Positions 1 to 12,900 of a DNA stretch of 64,000 nucleotides are shown here, one piece after another; the stretch's first letter is position 1; every line of letters begins with the position of its first letter. Position numbers and translations under genes: made by a program. The stretch comes from Diorhabda sublineata (Eukaryota; Arthropoda; Insecta; Coleoptera; Chrysomelidae): the NCBI RefSeq assembly GCF_026230105.1, contig NC_079478.1, positions 30,457,653 through 30,521,652 of the forward strand. The letters run 5' to 3'. The notes under the pieces are model-generated. The model did no database searches. It saw only the letters and a list, made by a program, of their open reading frames with translations, and had not been told where the DNA came from.

Positions 1-1470
1 AATCCTTCTGTTCTATGGTAAACATTGAACGCCCCATTTAGAATCATATTTGAAGTTCAAGTTCATTGTAAATGTGCTCATGAGAAAGAGAACATTCAAC
101 ACTTTATTAACAAAACTTCATTAAACATTCACAAAAAGGTTTTTGTTTTGAATAACATAATAATTTCTATATTACAGCCAGCTAATATACGCCTTGCAAT
201 TAGTACATTCGTGTTGTTGTATGCCCGGCCCATAACTCCACCGATGTTGAAGAATTTTCATTATCCATGGATGGATAATACGTTAGGTCAGAGAGAAACC
301 AGGCTGGAGTATTTGGTACTTTACCGTCACATGTTAGATGTTTAACGGATAAATTTGTTTAAATTCTTGAGTTTCAATTTCTTGACTAATTTCACAGTAA
401 ATTTGAAGCCTATTTACAATTTTTCACATCAATGCACGTTTGCTAAAATCCTCTAATAAATAATTACTGATTTTAATTCTTTGTATTTTTGTTATTCGGC
501 AATAAAAATTTAGTGTAGTACTAACTAATTCAAATTGAAATGTACGTGGTGGCATTAAGAAGAACAAGTGTTAACCATATGGTCCTTGGGCTTTGCGACA
601 TTTTTTTTAGTTATGACAACAACGTTGAAAATTTTTGTATCTGTTATTAGGGTGGAGTTCAACAAACTTCGGAGTTGGCGCATCATAGTAGTGTAATGTA
701 ATTTAATGTTCGTCGAGGCATTAGTCAGGAAAGTAGTTGTTTTCACCGTTTTCGAAATAATTTCAGATGTAAATAGTGGAAATCATTTATTTCGTATATG
801 TAATGAGATATTCAGAAATATGTTTAATATCACATTTTGAATATAATAATTCCAGTTTTTTCCGACATTATTTGGTTACTTCTTGTTATGGTCTAGATAC
901 ACACTATCAATAGTGTGTATCTACATGGAGATGTAATTAGTGTTTGAAGTGTACATAAAAAACTATCCAATGTGCAAATTCAATGTGCAATTGCAGTGAC
1001 TATTTTACATGATTTCCTATTACATATACACGTGCGCTGATCAACAACTATCCCAACCAACAAATCTATTTGTGAAGCTAATTAATTTTATTACATATAG
1101 GGCAGGGCAGGGCTAATTGAGCATAGGGGCAAGTTGTCGATCGAAATATCTCGGAAGCTATTCACATAGCGCAAATAAGGGATCACGGGATGGGAACTCA
1201 TCGAAAGATTGTTTTGTAACAATAAAATAAAATAACTATAAACCGAAACTTTTCGTATGTGTAATTAAATGTACGAGTAATACGATTTGAATCAGGTGTT
1301 TGTTAAACTCCTCTAAATTTAAAGTATTTTAATATTTTGGGTATAATTCTAACCGGTTTGTCATAACCTCACTTTTATTTCGGACTAGAATTAGTTGAGC
1401 CATCATTACTTAACTTACCCCACGACATAGAACTAAAGTAATATTCGCTTTCTATTATATAAATTATATA
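1..1470. other. AT-rich sequence without recognisable gene
   Basis: Apart from the perfect hairpin at 894-923 I see no gene, exon or transposon domain here. The open stretch at 25-345 (106 codons, plus strand) has no family resemblance, no coding-like composition and no supporting splice sites. If the Sidestep-like gene continues left, this is part of its 3' intron. Confidence 0.5.
894..923. repeat. Perfect 13-bp hairpin with 4-nt loop
   Basis: The 13 bases TAGATACACACTA (894-906) and their exact reverse complement (911-923) flank the loop TCAA. No ORF or element boundary was recognised beside it. Confidence 0.85.
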
Positions 1471-1481
1471 AATTTAAAGGA

Positions 1482-1995
1482 TGCTGCGAAGCGGTGAATG
1501 ATGAAGGAAAAAGCGTGAATGCTGCCGAAAGAGAATTCGGTATGAAACATGTTATGATGTCCAGCACGAAACTCAATTACACTCCCTCTACCTCAATCAG
1601 CCGAACTGAACCTGTAGCTAGCCCAAGCAACAAAGAAAACTAACTGGTTGATCTAACGCAAGTATTTTTTACACAAATTGTTGGACCATACTTGAAGGTA
1701 GGCCCTTGAAAAGCAACCAAAACTAATAGAAGAAAAAAAAATCTGCTATACCCCCGAAAAGAACGCATTAGAAAAACAAAATAAAACTACTAGAGGCTGG
1801 AAAACCAAGGATGAAAATTGATAAGAAAGCAAAGAAGAAAGTTCCTAAAAAAGTTCATTTGTCAAATGAGGAAAGCAGCGTTGATCAATATTTCTGTCTG
1901 ATTTTTTACGAAGCTTATTCTGAAAGTTCATTAGGAGGTACAACGATCCAGTATCAAGTTTGCATGAAATGGACCAATAAAAATGTGCGCTAGGT
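1482..1995 (+). pseudogene. pogo/Tigger-type transposase remnant (HTH and C-terminal tail, DDE core missing)
   Basis: Two ends of a pogo-superfamily transposase lie close together. At about 1482-1545 one frame reads EAVNDEGKSVNAAEREFGMK, the Psq-type helix-turn-helix start of such transposases. At about 1745-1995 another frame reads YTPEKNALEKQNK and later SSVDQYFCLIFYEAYSES, followed by G.TIQYQVCMKW, matching the C-terminal Cys/Trp-rich tail (C..C....S..GE.W..C..C..W) found behind the DDE domain in many insect pogo elements; several of the cysteines and the His are lost. The whole DDE catalytic domain that should separate these parts is absent, and frames change between them, so this is a dead, internally deleted copy. 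It sits in non-coding sequence left of the last visible Sidestep exon. Confidence 0.6.
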
Positions 1996-1999
1996 GCTA

Positions 2000-3540
2000 G
2001 TCTTAATTCGATTGTGTCAATTGCAACAGTGACAACGACGATTAATATTTTATTCTTATTTTCTTTTATATATTAATATTCTCTTGTTGAGAAAAGGAAA
2101 AGGGAAAATAAAAAGTTGATTATCGAACATTTCATTTCTTGTCTGGTTTACATTAGATCGATCATTTGGATAAACTTTCCAAAAGCTTATTTTTCCTCCT
2201 ACCTCTGCTCAATTGACCTCACTTGAGGGGTACTTTCTGCATTAAATCAGTTGTAGCTCTCACATTCTAGATGTAAAGAATAAATTACTATGAGCCATTT
2301 TGCAAACGAATAAATTCAGTGTACATAACAAGCATACTTATCTTTAAGGAGCTATAACCACTCAAGTGAAAACATGCTCTACCCTATTCCAACGGTATCT
2401 ATTGGTCGAAATTTGAGAACGTTGGTGATGTTTCTAATGACGTTAGATCTTGTAATAACGGGCTTTGTCAGGCGCACGTGTGTTTGTGTGTGTAATAACT
2501 TTCTAAAAAATATTTCCATCAAAACGGTATAGATAGTTAGGACTTATCCATAAAAATTTCGAATTTTGGAATTCAATATGCGTGTACAGGACAACGTCCG
2601 TCGGGTCCGCTGGTTTAAAATAGAATTATCAGAACTCGTGATGCAATATAAAAAATCTCATAAATATAGTGATTATCGATATAATTACCTGAAATGAGTG
2701 TTTTATACTTTGAATGAGCAAAACATTTTTTTTGCTTCGGTATTTGTTTTACACAAATTACGTTTGTCACAACAGTTGTAATCGTGTTATACACACGATA
2801 GAATTGAAAAATGGCCTATACTCCACAAGTGAAACATGTTACCCAGGATTTATAGTTAGATTTTTAATCTAGTTGAAATGCAACAAATAATAGTACTACC
2901 AGATTACTATCGGAGTGTTTTCGAAAAGACCACAAATACCACAACGGGTTGTTCAATTACAACACGAAAATAACGGATTAAAAAATATTGTAATAAATCC
3001 CTGATGTGAATGAATATCTCAACAGAATTTATCAAATAGAGTTAACATTATTTTTGTTTATTTTTAACGTGCTAGAATACTATGGTCACTTACACACATG
3101 CAATTAATAGTATATTAAAGTATAATAGTCCCATGAACAACGGTAAAAATATGGTATCACCTTAGAATTTCATCGCGGGAAATTTTAGAATTCTGTTCTA
3201 TTTAACTTTCATGTCAATATGCCAATAGGTACAAATTAGTTTTATATATTTGATTTATGAGCTGGAGGATTTATAAACACCACTTTATAGAAAAATTTAT
3301 AATCTACTAAGCTGAAAAAATTTGGAATATATTGGAACCTTTATTTTTGAAACGGAAATATTTAAATGGTTGCAAAAAGTTATCAGTTACACGCTACTAT
3401 GAATTTTGAAAGGTTATATCTCGGTTAATTCTGTCTGGAAAGAAATAAAAAAAAACTTCTTTTCACAAATAAACCTGACTTTTCTGGTAGTTTTAATGTA
3501 TCTTTTATATTTTTTGAATAAGACAATTTTTTTAAAAAAG
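2000..3540. other. Non-coding AT-rich sequence
   Basis: No gene seen. Around 2581-2613 there is a short GC-rich stretch containing GGACaacGTCC and GTCGGGTCCGCTGG, resembling the 3' hairpin plus CTRR end of Helitron-type or related non-autonomous elements, but no matching 5' end was found. Confidence 0.35.
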
Positions 3541-4575
3541 TAAAAAATGCTTTTTTCATTGCAACGATATTTTTTTCAAGCTGTCTAAACTATTTAAACT
3601 TTTTGATCCTATTATTTGTATTCAATCAAAGTGACTTGAAAATTTATAACATTTCATTCCAATTGCATTCCATTGCAATATCAATCTGAGAACATTTTTT
3701 TCGTGAAATTGGCCGTTTTCCATTCAATTTTCAATTTCAAATTTTAGGTTCACTTAATAAATTCCACCTTCAATAAATCAGAACTCGGTTTGTCTCTGGT
3801 TTTTATCCAAATAAAAATATTTTCTTATCCTTTTAGGAGCTACATTTAGCCTCCGATTAAAGTTTTTGGGTTATTTGTAAGAATACGATTGAGAATATGC
3901 TTTTTTGTGACAAAAATTCAAAATTAGAACCACGAATGAGTCAGAAAGTATTGATTTTTCGAAAAAACTTTTACATCTATTTCTACGGTTAGTTTCTACA
4001 ATGGTTACCATATTTTTTTCAAGCTCTCTACACCATTTAAACTTTTTGATCCTATTATTTGTATTCAATTAAAGTGACTTGCAAATTTATAACTTTTCAT
4101 TCCAATTAGGACGGCAATAACAAGGGTAGCGTTTACGTTTTTTTCATGAAATGAAGTGATACTATCTCACTTTCGTCATAACTCCCTTATTTTTTTATTA
4201 TAAAGTTTTCCAAAGTCTCATTTGTTCGAAAATTATTGAATACATTTTTTAGTGGAATAGGCCGTTTTCCATTCAATTTTCTATTTTTCAAAATCTTCGG
4301 TTCACTTGATAAATTCCACCTTCAATAAATCGGAGCTCGGTTTGTATTTGGTCTTTAACCAAATAAAAACATTTTCTTATTTTTTTAGAAGCTATATTTA
4401 ACCTCCGTTTTTGAGTTATTCGTGAAGATTAGATTGAGAATATGCTCTTTCAGTAACAAAATCATAACCAAGAATAAGTCAGTCAGTATTGATTTTCCGA
4501 TAAAACTCTATAAGATAATTTGTACTAAGAATGCTTTTTATATCGATTTCTACAGTTAGTTTCAACAAAAAATTA
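3540..4575. repeat. Diverged direct duplication, unit about 450-550 bp
   Basis: The blocks at about 3560-4000 and 4005-4570 share long runs in the same order. Examples are AACTTTTTGATCCTATTATT (3597 and 4038), GGCCGTTTTCCATTCAATTT (about 3711 and 4260), AATTCCACCTTCAATAAATC and GATTGAGAATATGC. The second copy carries about 120 bp of extra sequence near 4130-4250. No protein-coding potential was seen in either unit. Confidence 0.8.
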
Positions 4576-7370
4576 TCACTCCTTTTTTAGGGTGGTATTA
4601 ACTCTATTGGTGAAATTTTAAATCATATAAATATGCAGAAACCAACTAATAATAGGATGGTTGAGATCGTGACATTATAATTCTGAGCCTCCCGTTGTCA
4701 AGGCAATGAGAAAAATAATTTGCAATCTGTGACATTCGATAAGTTTTTGTGTGGTTTGTGAACTTATTTGATCAGTTTTAGACCATTCCATTATCAGTTT
4801 TCTTGCGAATCAGCTTATTAAAAAGCTGCTGCTAAAAGAAGTGCGAAATTTTCACAGGTGAAGTTTTGTTTCCACTATGCAGTATTGTGCTCAGTGTGAG
4901 CAAACTTTTGGAATGAGTAGGATCCTAATTAAAGCTCTTTTCATTTCATTAAGAAGGGTTAACTCCACCTAAAGATTAAGTTTGTTGTAATATCTTCCAG
5001 CTGCCACTGGGTATCAATTTGATAAACTTGACGCAACAGTGGAATTTAATGTCAAAAAACCGTAATTTAACACAAGTGCTGCTTCGCTGACTTCAGAAAA
5101 TATTAATAATAATTTAAACAGCATATCCGCTAATACGTTTGACAAATTTATATTGAATAATTGAAAAAATTTTAATATTTCACATGATATTCCAAGGTAC
5201 TTTCGATAGATCAAAAATTAAGAGTTGACGCTAAGATTCCACGTTTTTTGTGATGAAAGTAACTTTAAAACACGCATGTTTTAAAGTCAAATGCAGAGAC
5301 GTACTTAAAATGAGCAAGAAAAGGTACAATTGAGGAAATTTATTATTATATCCACTAATACAACATACGAATTTTCGCGCCGTTTGATAACTGTTGGTCC
5401 ATCATAAACAATCAGAAAATGGACTAAAAATGGAGAACCGGCTTCAAAGAAGGCCATGACGTGTGAGTATTTTTTTCATTGTTGCCTCCAAGTTAATGAA
5501 ATAACATAAAGAAGTGTAAATTATGCTTGTAATTGAATAATCATTTGAAAAATATGATTATTGAACCAAATCGAAATATTAGCTAGTTGCCTTACCTTAT
5601 AAACACACTGTATAACACAATGTGATAGAGATAATTTATCAATATACATCACTAGTATCAATTTCAGAAAAAAGATATATGAGTTATTTTTCAGATCATT
5701 TTAAACCTACTGATAAAAATTTTAAAATTAATATTTTTCATTTTTGATGCATGGAAATCAGAAAGGGCTCTCCCAGTTTGCCGTTGATAATTTGAAATTC
5801 AATTTCTTGCAATAAAGACAACTGCGATGAAGAATTAAAGAGAGAAAATTAGTATGCAAAAGCTGGAGAAGACTGATAGAGTGCAATTTTATGTGCTGAA
5901 AACAGTGTTCGTAAAATATTTACAAACTTACTAATTAATATACATTCGGAAATGGTGTATAACGTTCCTAAAATAAACAAAAATTAAATTAAAATTGGAT
6001 TATAAATTGTAACAAAAATTTGAAAGGTGCGCAAAATAATAAATCGACATAATTAAGCATATAAAACTGTGCAAAATTTGAATTTGTTGGAGATTTAGAG
6101 GAGTTAATAATTGCGTATTTATACGTCGCCTTGAGAAATAGTTGTTGAAAGTATGATGACATATGGATGAGAAAATATACACAATTCATATTTTTTGTAA
6201 AATTACCCCAGCAAGTCAGGTGAAAATTTAATGCATTATTAAGGCGCAAGTTGTTGGTGTGAGACTATATGTATATATTATATAGATTTAGGTTCTCGTA
6301 TACATTGCGACCCAAATAATCTATTGTGACTCCCTTTCTTGATGCGATACTGGAGAACCCAGTGTTTACAGCTGATCCATCAACCCCACCCCTTTGAAGA
6401 AGTCTAGAAAGTGGGATGGCTTTAATTTCAATTCACGCGCACCCAGGTATTGGTGCGAAACTAATATAACGGTGACATTTGTTTTCAAAATTATAAATTG
6501 TGCAGTTTGTGTACGTCTACTACTATTATGATAAAGTCCTAGCAAGTTGGAGAAGCAAGTTCAACGGAAAATTTGGTTCCTACAAAATGAAAGACGAAAT
6601 ACAATTTCGCATACAAGAATTTTATGGATTGGAGTATGAACTATCTACCTGAAAAAGTATATGAAACCGTAAGCATCCCTAAAACATTTAGTTCCAAAGA
6701 TATCGACCGAAAAAATACTTTCATAGCATAAATTTATCGGTTATTAGCCATTATTCACTTATACCTAGATTATATTCTGTAGACTCTACATCACATTGTT
6801 TTGCTTCCAAAATACGTAGACTCCTCCTAAAGAACGCTATTTTCCTGTGGTTTTGTACCCCACTTGATAGCATGAGAAAGTCATACCTTTTAAAATGAAC
6901 AGAACATAAATTCAGTTCTAGTTCTAGTAGTGTTCATAGTGAACATGAACACTACCTTTAATCGAAAGAACAATAGAGCTCAGGTTAATTTTTCGTTATG
7001 TCAAGGTCTCTGAAATCGTCTTAAAATATTCAATCTGCCAATTATACTCATTATCATCAAAGAGACTTACCTAACTAAGTATTCATTGTTCAAATTTTCA
7101 ATTTGATCAATAAGTCTATTTTCATTATCGAAATAAGACTTGGATATGTGATTTCCATAATAAATGAAACTAATGAAATGCCAATTGGTAATCTCACTCC
7201 GGATAGTAAAGATACATATCCATATCAATACACTTTCTTTATTTGCTCTTCTTTACCCCGTTTCCCTTTTGCTCTTCTTTTTTTGTGAATATATAGTCGT
7301 ATAAATGTATTGATACTAATATATATCGTTCAAATTTTTGTTCAATCTCAGCAAGGAAACGTAAAAACTC
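4576..7370. other. Non-coding stretch with one mariner scrap
   Basis: No exon or gene recognised. The only protein-level match is the short transposase fragment at 5411-5463, described separately. The open frames here (for example 5989-6249, minus) are AT-rich with no domain resemblance. Confidence 0.45.
5411..5463 (+). pseudogene. Short mariner-like transposase fragment
   Basis: One frame reads KWTKNGEPASKKAMT, matching the W...GE...KKAK segment that follows the first catalytic Asp region in mariner transposases. Only about 18 codons are recognisable, flanked by unrelated AT-rich sequence. Confidence 0.4.
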
Positions 7371-7372
7371 TG

Positions 7373-7860
7373 GAGTTTTGTAAATATATTTTCATGAAAA
7401 TTTAGATTTAAGCTCTAATTACCCCCTTATTTAAAGTCTTCCCTGTACCGGAGGGTGCTTTTGATTGTTTAGGCGGTTGTTTAAATGAATTATTCGTAGA
7501 TCTGTTGATATTCTCAAACAAGTTTATCATCAATCCGACTCATGCAACCCCTTCAAAGATCATCTTCGGAGGGTAGTAATATTAAAAGCTTTTTATAATC
7601 TTAATTTCCATGAAAATTTGGAATCAAGCTTTAGTTACTCTCTTCTACGAAATCTTTCCTGTGCCGAACCTGGTTTTTCATATTTTGGGGGTGTAAACTA
7701 CTCTTGTTGCAAAAAATTTAGAATCTCAGATTTTATGCATGTTTCAGGAAAATGAAGTTTAAATGTTTTATTCGTGAATCTGTTGACATTCTCAAATACG
7801 TTAATGATCAATCAAATTCATGCAACCCCTCCAAATCATCCCTTAAATATTACCTAACCT
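7373..7860. repeat. Diverged tandem repeat, about 230-260 bp unit, two copies
   Basis: Units at about 7373-7590 and 7600-7850 share, in order, TTCATGAAAATTT or TCCATGAAAATTT, the TCTTCCCTGTACCG / TCTTTCCTGTGCCG segment, TTATTCGT(A/G)(G/A)ATCTGTTGA(T/C)ATTCTCAAA, and the CATGCAACCCCT(T/C)C end. No coding potential was seen. Confidence 0.7.
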
Positions 7861-9753
7861 CAACCATTTTTTCATAATTAAAAATTATTCGAATTTTTCA
7901 AGAAGTAGTGCTTTCTTAATATTTCAACTTTATCAAACCCACCTTAATGGACCAAGAATTTCAAAATTGCAGTTGACATTTTTTTGCAGAAATAATAAAA
8001 ACATAAAAATAAAAATATTTCAGGAAACAATGAAATTTTTCATTTAGAAAATAATATAAAGAGAAAAAATTGAATAATTAGATTTCATTTCATCATCACC
8101 AAATTCTTCTTCATCTTCTCCTTCTCCAAAATTTGATCTCCGAAATTTTGAAAAGCAGTTGATTTTTACAATAACTCGCTCAATTATCAAGCTAGAAAAT
8201 TTTTCATGAAGTATTTTGTAGAGGATTTCATGTACTTCAACGTTATATCCATTGAAGGGAAGCTTCTTTAAACTCCCTTTTTCGAAAAGGCTGCAGCTTA
8301 AAGGGGTTGCATAAGACAAGTTTGGTAAGCGAATGCAAACTTTGAACTAACGTATGTCCAATTTTTACGATACGTAGATTTGAAGAAGCTCAAAATTGTT
8401 GGCAACAAAAACCGTACGATCAGTATTAGAAACATTTTCCCATAACATGATAGTTTTTATTTAAGAAAAACTTTTTTTTTTCGAGATTACCGAAATGCAG
8501 TTATTCAATTATATTTTTCTAAAATAACAATGACAACTGGTCTAATTACATGGATCATATCAATAATACATGATTAAAGTTAGTTGCTACTGAATTACGA
8601 TTAATTTCAATTAGGGTGATAATGGCGACGATATAATTATTAATTTTTTTCAAAAAAGAATAAACTTTATTTTGTTATGAATCGGTCTACTGTTATGCAA
8701 AAGACTTTTGACAGTACTCACTTTTTTTCATGTGCTTTGAAAAAGATCTGTTGAGTTTTTTCCAAAATAAATTCTCGTTTCCAGTGCAAAAGCACCGTTC
8801 GGCACAAGGTAGATTTTGGAGAACGTTATAAATACTGCCTTCATACCAATTTTCGAAAAAATCGACCTTAATTATCAGAATGCCACAGGAAATCGGCTTG
8901 TGCCAGGACTAATCATCATATTTAAAACAACAATAACGATGTAAACTAATCCAAATAAATTGTATTTTTCAAATCCGCAAATATGAACAAAGGATTTTTA
9001 TTAGCGTGTTGTTATCAATGTAAATAGAAAGAATCCTTTGATTATTTCAAGCGACACATGGATATAAAATTCATTTAATTATCCTTTTCATGTATACAAA
9101 AGCAGATAATGCATTAGTTTGAAGAGCTTTCTACGCAAAATAACAGGAATAAACGTCATAATTTTGATTAATCGTGGTATAATTAAGGCTTATACCATAA
9201 ACTTGTTATCGTAAGAACAAAAGCGTCGTGAACCTAGTTGTTTCTCAACTACAAGCATAACCTCAATTCACCTGTCTGCTTCAATTTAAAATAAGAGATG
9301 AAGTTTTTGATAATTGTAATTAATTCACCTTCTTTCGCATAATAAGACATGGAAGACACAGTTTTAAATTTAGAATTTGATCCAATTCATTATTTCTCTT
9401 CAATTTAGAAAGAAGTTTGTGATATACACAGATACGATAAAGATTATAAGACAATGAGTGTTTGGTTTGTGAATCATAAATTGAGGGAAATTTTTATTCT
9501 AGTGGTATAATTACATGTTAGCAAAGTGGTATCAGCAATTTGTAGGTACTTGATAGATAATCAAATAAATTCCAATGATCAATAATCTTCAAAATACTCA
9601 AATAATTGTTTCTCTGATTATATAGGATTTTTATGCCAGCAATACAAATTACTTCAATTATGTTATACATCAACGTGAACCCACTAAATATTTCTGTTTG
9701 TGTTTAGTGGAAAGTAATGTAAAATGGAGTCCCTTTATAGTGTAGAAACTTAC
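7861..9753. other. Non-coding, presumed 3'-side intron of the Sidestep-like gene
   Basis: Follows the GTAAGT donor of exon e on the minus strand. The open frame at 8044-8319 (minus) ends in acidic residues but matches nothing known and lacks splice support. No further exon was found. Confidence 0.4.
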
Positions 9754-9962
9754 AAGTTGTGGTGGATAATTTCTGTCCCGAGCCAAGTAGGCCTCCTGTA
9801 GCGGTCCCAGCGGTTGTTGTTGGGAGGCAGCGGTCGCATTTACCGTTCCTACGACTGCCCCTGTCGCCCCATTTCCAGCTGTCGTCTCGTATTCGGTGGG
9901 AGCCGTTTCTGAATTATTCAAACCCAGAGTTTGCAAGGCCGAACCCAACTGGTAGTCGGAAT
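9754..9962 (-). CDS. Sidestep-family protein, exon e (cytoplasmic tail)
   Basis: 209-nt exon entered in phase 1 (acceptor TTTTTTTTCAG) and left in phase 0 (donor GTAAGT). It encodes DSDYQLGSALQTLGLNNSE, then a low-complexity Ala/Thr/Gly/Gln stretch (TAGNGATGAVVGTVNATAA, SQQQPLG), and ends AYLARDRNYPPQL. The DSDYQL start following NPDV..NK is as expected for this family's cytoplasmic region, which lacks a catalytic domain. It is markedly more GC-rich than its surroundings. At least one further 3' exon must carry the C-terminus and stop codon; none is recognisable between here and position 1, so the gene probably continues off the left edge. Confidence 0.88.
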
Positions 9963-12900
9963 CTGAAAAAAAATTATTAATTCCTACATTATTAATTCTA
10001 AATTTTCAGAGTTTTCTGATACAGCTTTAAGAAAAAAGAGAAAGACTCGAGAAATGTGTTATCTTGAAAGAGAATTCGATATTTACGTTTGATTAATTAA
10101 TGAATAATTATCTTCTATAATTTCACTTTGAAAGTTATTAGAGAATGAAATATTCACGTTAAATTCTGACAACAGATCTTAAATGAAACAGATAGAAACT
10201 GATTTTTTTTTTTTGAAATATCTACGAACCTTATAAAACAGTTATCCATGTGATTATTTCTATAATAATATAATATGGATATAGAATAAATGCTACTGTA
10301 ATTTTCTCTCACTTTCTTCTATTCTCGGAATTTTGAGAACTCTGAATGTTGTGAAGCTCAATTAATAGAATGACAGTCGGTTTATTACTTGAGTGTAACA
10401 AATTGAAAACGAAATTATTCAGTTTCATAGTCAGTACATGGAAACATTCGAAATCAAATGCCAGTTGCGGAGAGATTCATTTATCGTATTCTAATATCAT
10501 TATAATTCAAAATATTGGAATCTCATAGAAGGAATACGAGTCCGACGGCTATAACAATAAGCATTACAAAAAAACAAGTCAAACTTCTGGTCAACTATTA
10601 GACCCAAGCAGATGGTTGTTGAAATTACATGGTGACAGAACTACACTCTTACAACTGCTGTAAAAATGTTGATACAAGGTTGAAATGTGAATTCATACTT
10701 GTTTTGTCATATTTGTGTATAGTATGAGCTCGAAAATTATCAAACACTAGCTTTCGATACTAAAATTGTTTGTAATGCATGCAGTAAAAAATGGTTACTT
10801 GGTCAAAATATAGACTTTATGTTTTATTGAACAGGATGTTTCATTGTAATCTCGTTACGTTAATATTGACCTTGTTATGAAGTTCATTCTCGAGACCAAA
10901 ATCGAAATCATTGGATTAAACAAGTAAAGTTTACAAATGCTTAACTTATCATAGAACAGAAATATGAGCATTGATCCCAATGTTATTCACAACTATTTTG
11001 ATAACCACAGATGAGAGTGTATCTTAAGATACACACAAAAATTATGTTTGTTTCACATCATGAGTATCAAGATAATGTAGTTCCAAAAATATATACCAGT
11101 ACCAATGAGGAGTATTGAGGTATTACATGAGAAAAATCAGGAGATACTAGATTAGCTTTCTGCTGAAGATATTCACAAAGATATTGTGAAGAGAGTTTGT
11201 TTGAGAAATTATTTTGTCGCATCAAATATAATCTACGAATTAAATTTTCACTGATAATCGGCAATTGATTAGTAGTACTTATCTATTTCCCAATAACAAA
11301 TTAATAATAAAAATATTGATTTGTCTTCTGCTACTGATTTTTTGTATTATTTCCTGCTTATAAGAATTTATTTTCTACGGATATTACTCTGTAACTTAAA
11401 TACCCCGGTCAAACGACAATAAGTAATTATACGAAAGTCAGTAACTCTGCATTTAAATAGAAATTTAAAGTTAAATTGTTCATTACATTTCACCTCGGAA
11501 TATTTAAAAAGAACTACGCTGCGGTAGCAGTGAAATGAGTGGTTCAAAGACGAAACTTTTGTCTGGAAAACAATTTTATAATCGGAGCTTTACTCTATCC
11601 ATTTAGTCTGAGTACGGTTGATGGAATATGATGAAATAAATGGAGGTCTTAAAGAGTACGACATAGCCGTCGTTGAAAGGGATACCATTTTTAAAATAAC
11701 ATATATTTTTGATGGCTATATATTTTCTTTCCTCATTACAAAAATACGACATTTGAATGATTAAATTTAATTCTTTTCAGATCCAGAGCAGAGTCGACGA
11801 AACTGTTTCCCTCAATGATCGTTTCTTATTTCTTAGCCTTTACTTTGATACTTCTAATTTGGATACCATCACATTTCAAAGCTATTTATTAAGACTGCAG
11901 CATATAATTCATAAATATAGTTCTTTTTCCTTGTAATTCCTTGTCCATTTTTGTCTCAAACAAATAGATGTTTGCTGATGTTATAGTCCTGTCCTGTTTT
12001 CAACAATCTCCCTTTCATAGCTTTCTGTTTTGTCCTTTCGAATGCTCACATGTACTGGAAAAAGACTGTGAATTGAGTAATATCCATATGCTAACCGATT
12101 TGAATTCTTCGATTAGGTCTCCTCGGAAGTGTCTATTTTTGAGTGGTGAACTGTAGGGAATCAAGCATTTACGAGAAAGATGAAGATAAATTATTGTGAT
12201 GTTCTTCTTATTTATATAAATAGCTTTCAATCACAAAACGGTGGGATCGGTGTATAAACAGGTTACTCATCTTACTCACTCACTTTATCTTCACACTACC
12301 TATTTACACTTATACAGTAAACTATTCACTAACACTCAACATTTAATTCATTTGATGACACCGTCTAGTTTACTTATCACTATCCCGATATGATCACTAT
12401 GACATCAAATTGTTGTTTTGCTGTGGAACACTCAAAAAAATAATGTTAATAGATAACAAAATCTCATAATGTAAATAAAAATTGCCCGTCAAACTTACTT
12501 CGAAAACATATTAGAACAGGACCCGCTTCACGGTCTATATCAGTGAAGCAGTTTGTAAAATATTGAAAGAAGCTCAAAAAAAGTCAGGAGAAAGATCACA
12601 GATGAATCGTGGGAAAGAAAATGCACAAGGATTCAAACAATAGGCACAGAAATTGGAAATTACTGAGGTTAACCCGTCAAGATAGAGAGACAGATATAAT
12701 AATTCCTATTTCATTATATACCAAACAACTGGGACAAATATATAACATAGTAATTTCAGCATCAGCTATTAGAATATCCATAAAAGGATGGTAATCACTC
12801 AAAAAGATGGACATCGAGTTTCGGCGAAGAGCCCCGCGCATGTCAAGTTCAGAACGGACAACTAATAACCGCATCTCGGAAATTATGCATGTAAATCATA

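Noticed and set aside
25..345. 106-codon plus-strand open frame at the left edge
   Set aside because: No family resemblance or coding-like composition; expected by chance in a 64-kb window.
8044..8319. 91-codon minus-strand frame with acidic tail, considered as the missing last Sidestep exon
   Set aside because: No suitable acceptor with phase 0 and no similarity to the family's C-terminus.
9759..9980. 73-codon plus-strand frame over exon e
   Set aside because: Antisense shadow of the Sidestep-like cytoplasmic exon, which has splice sites and family resemblance.
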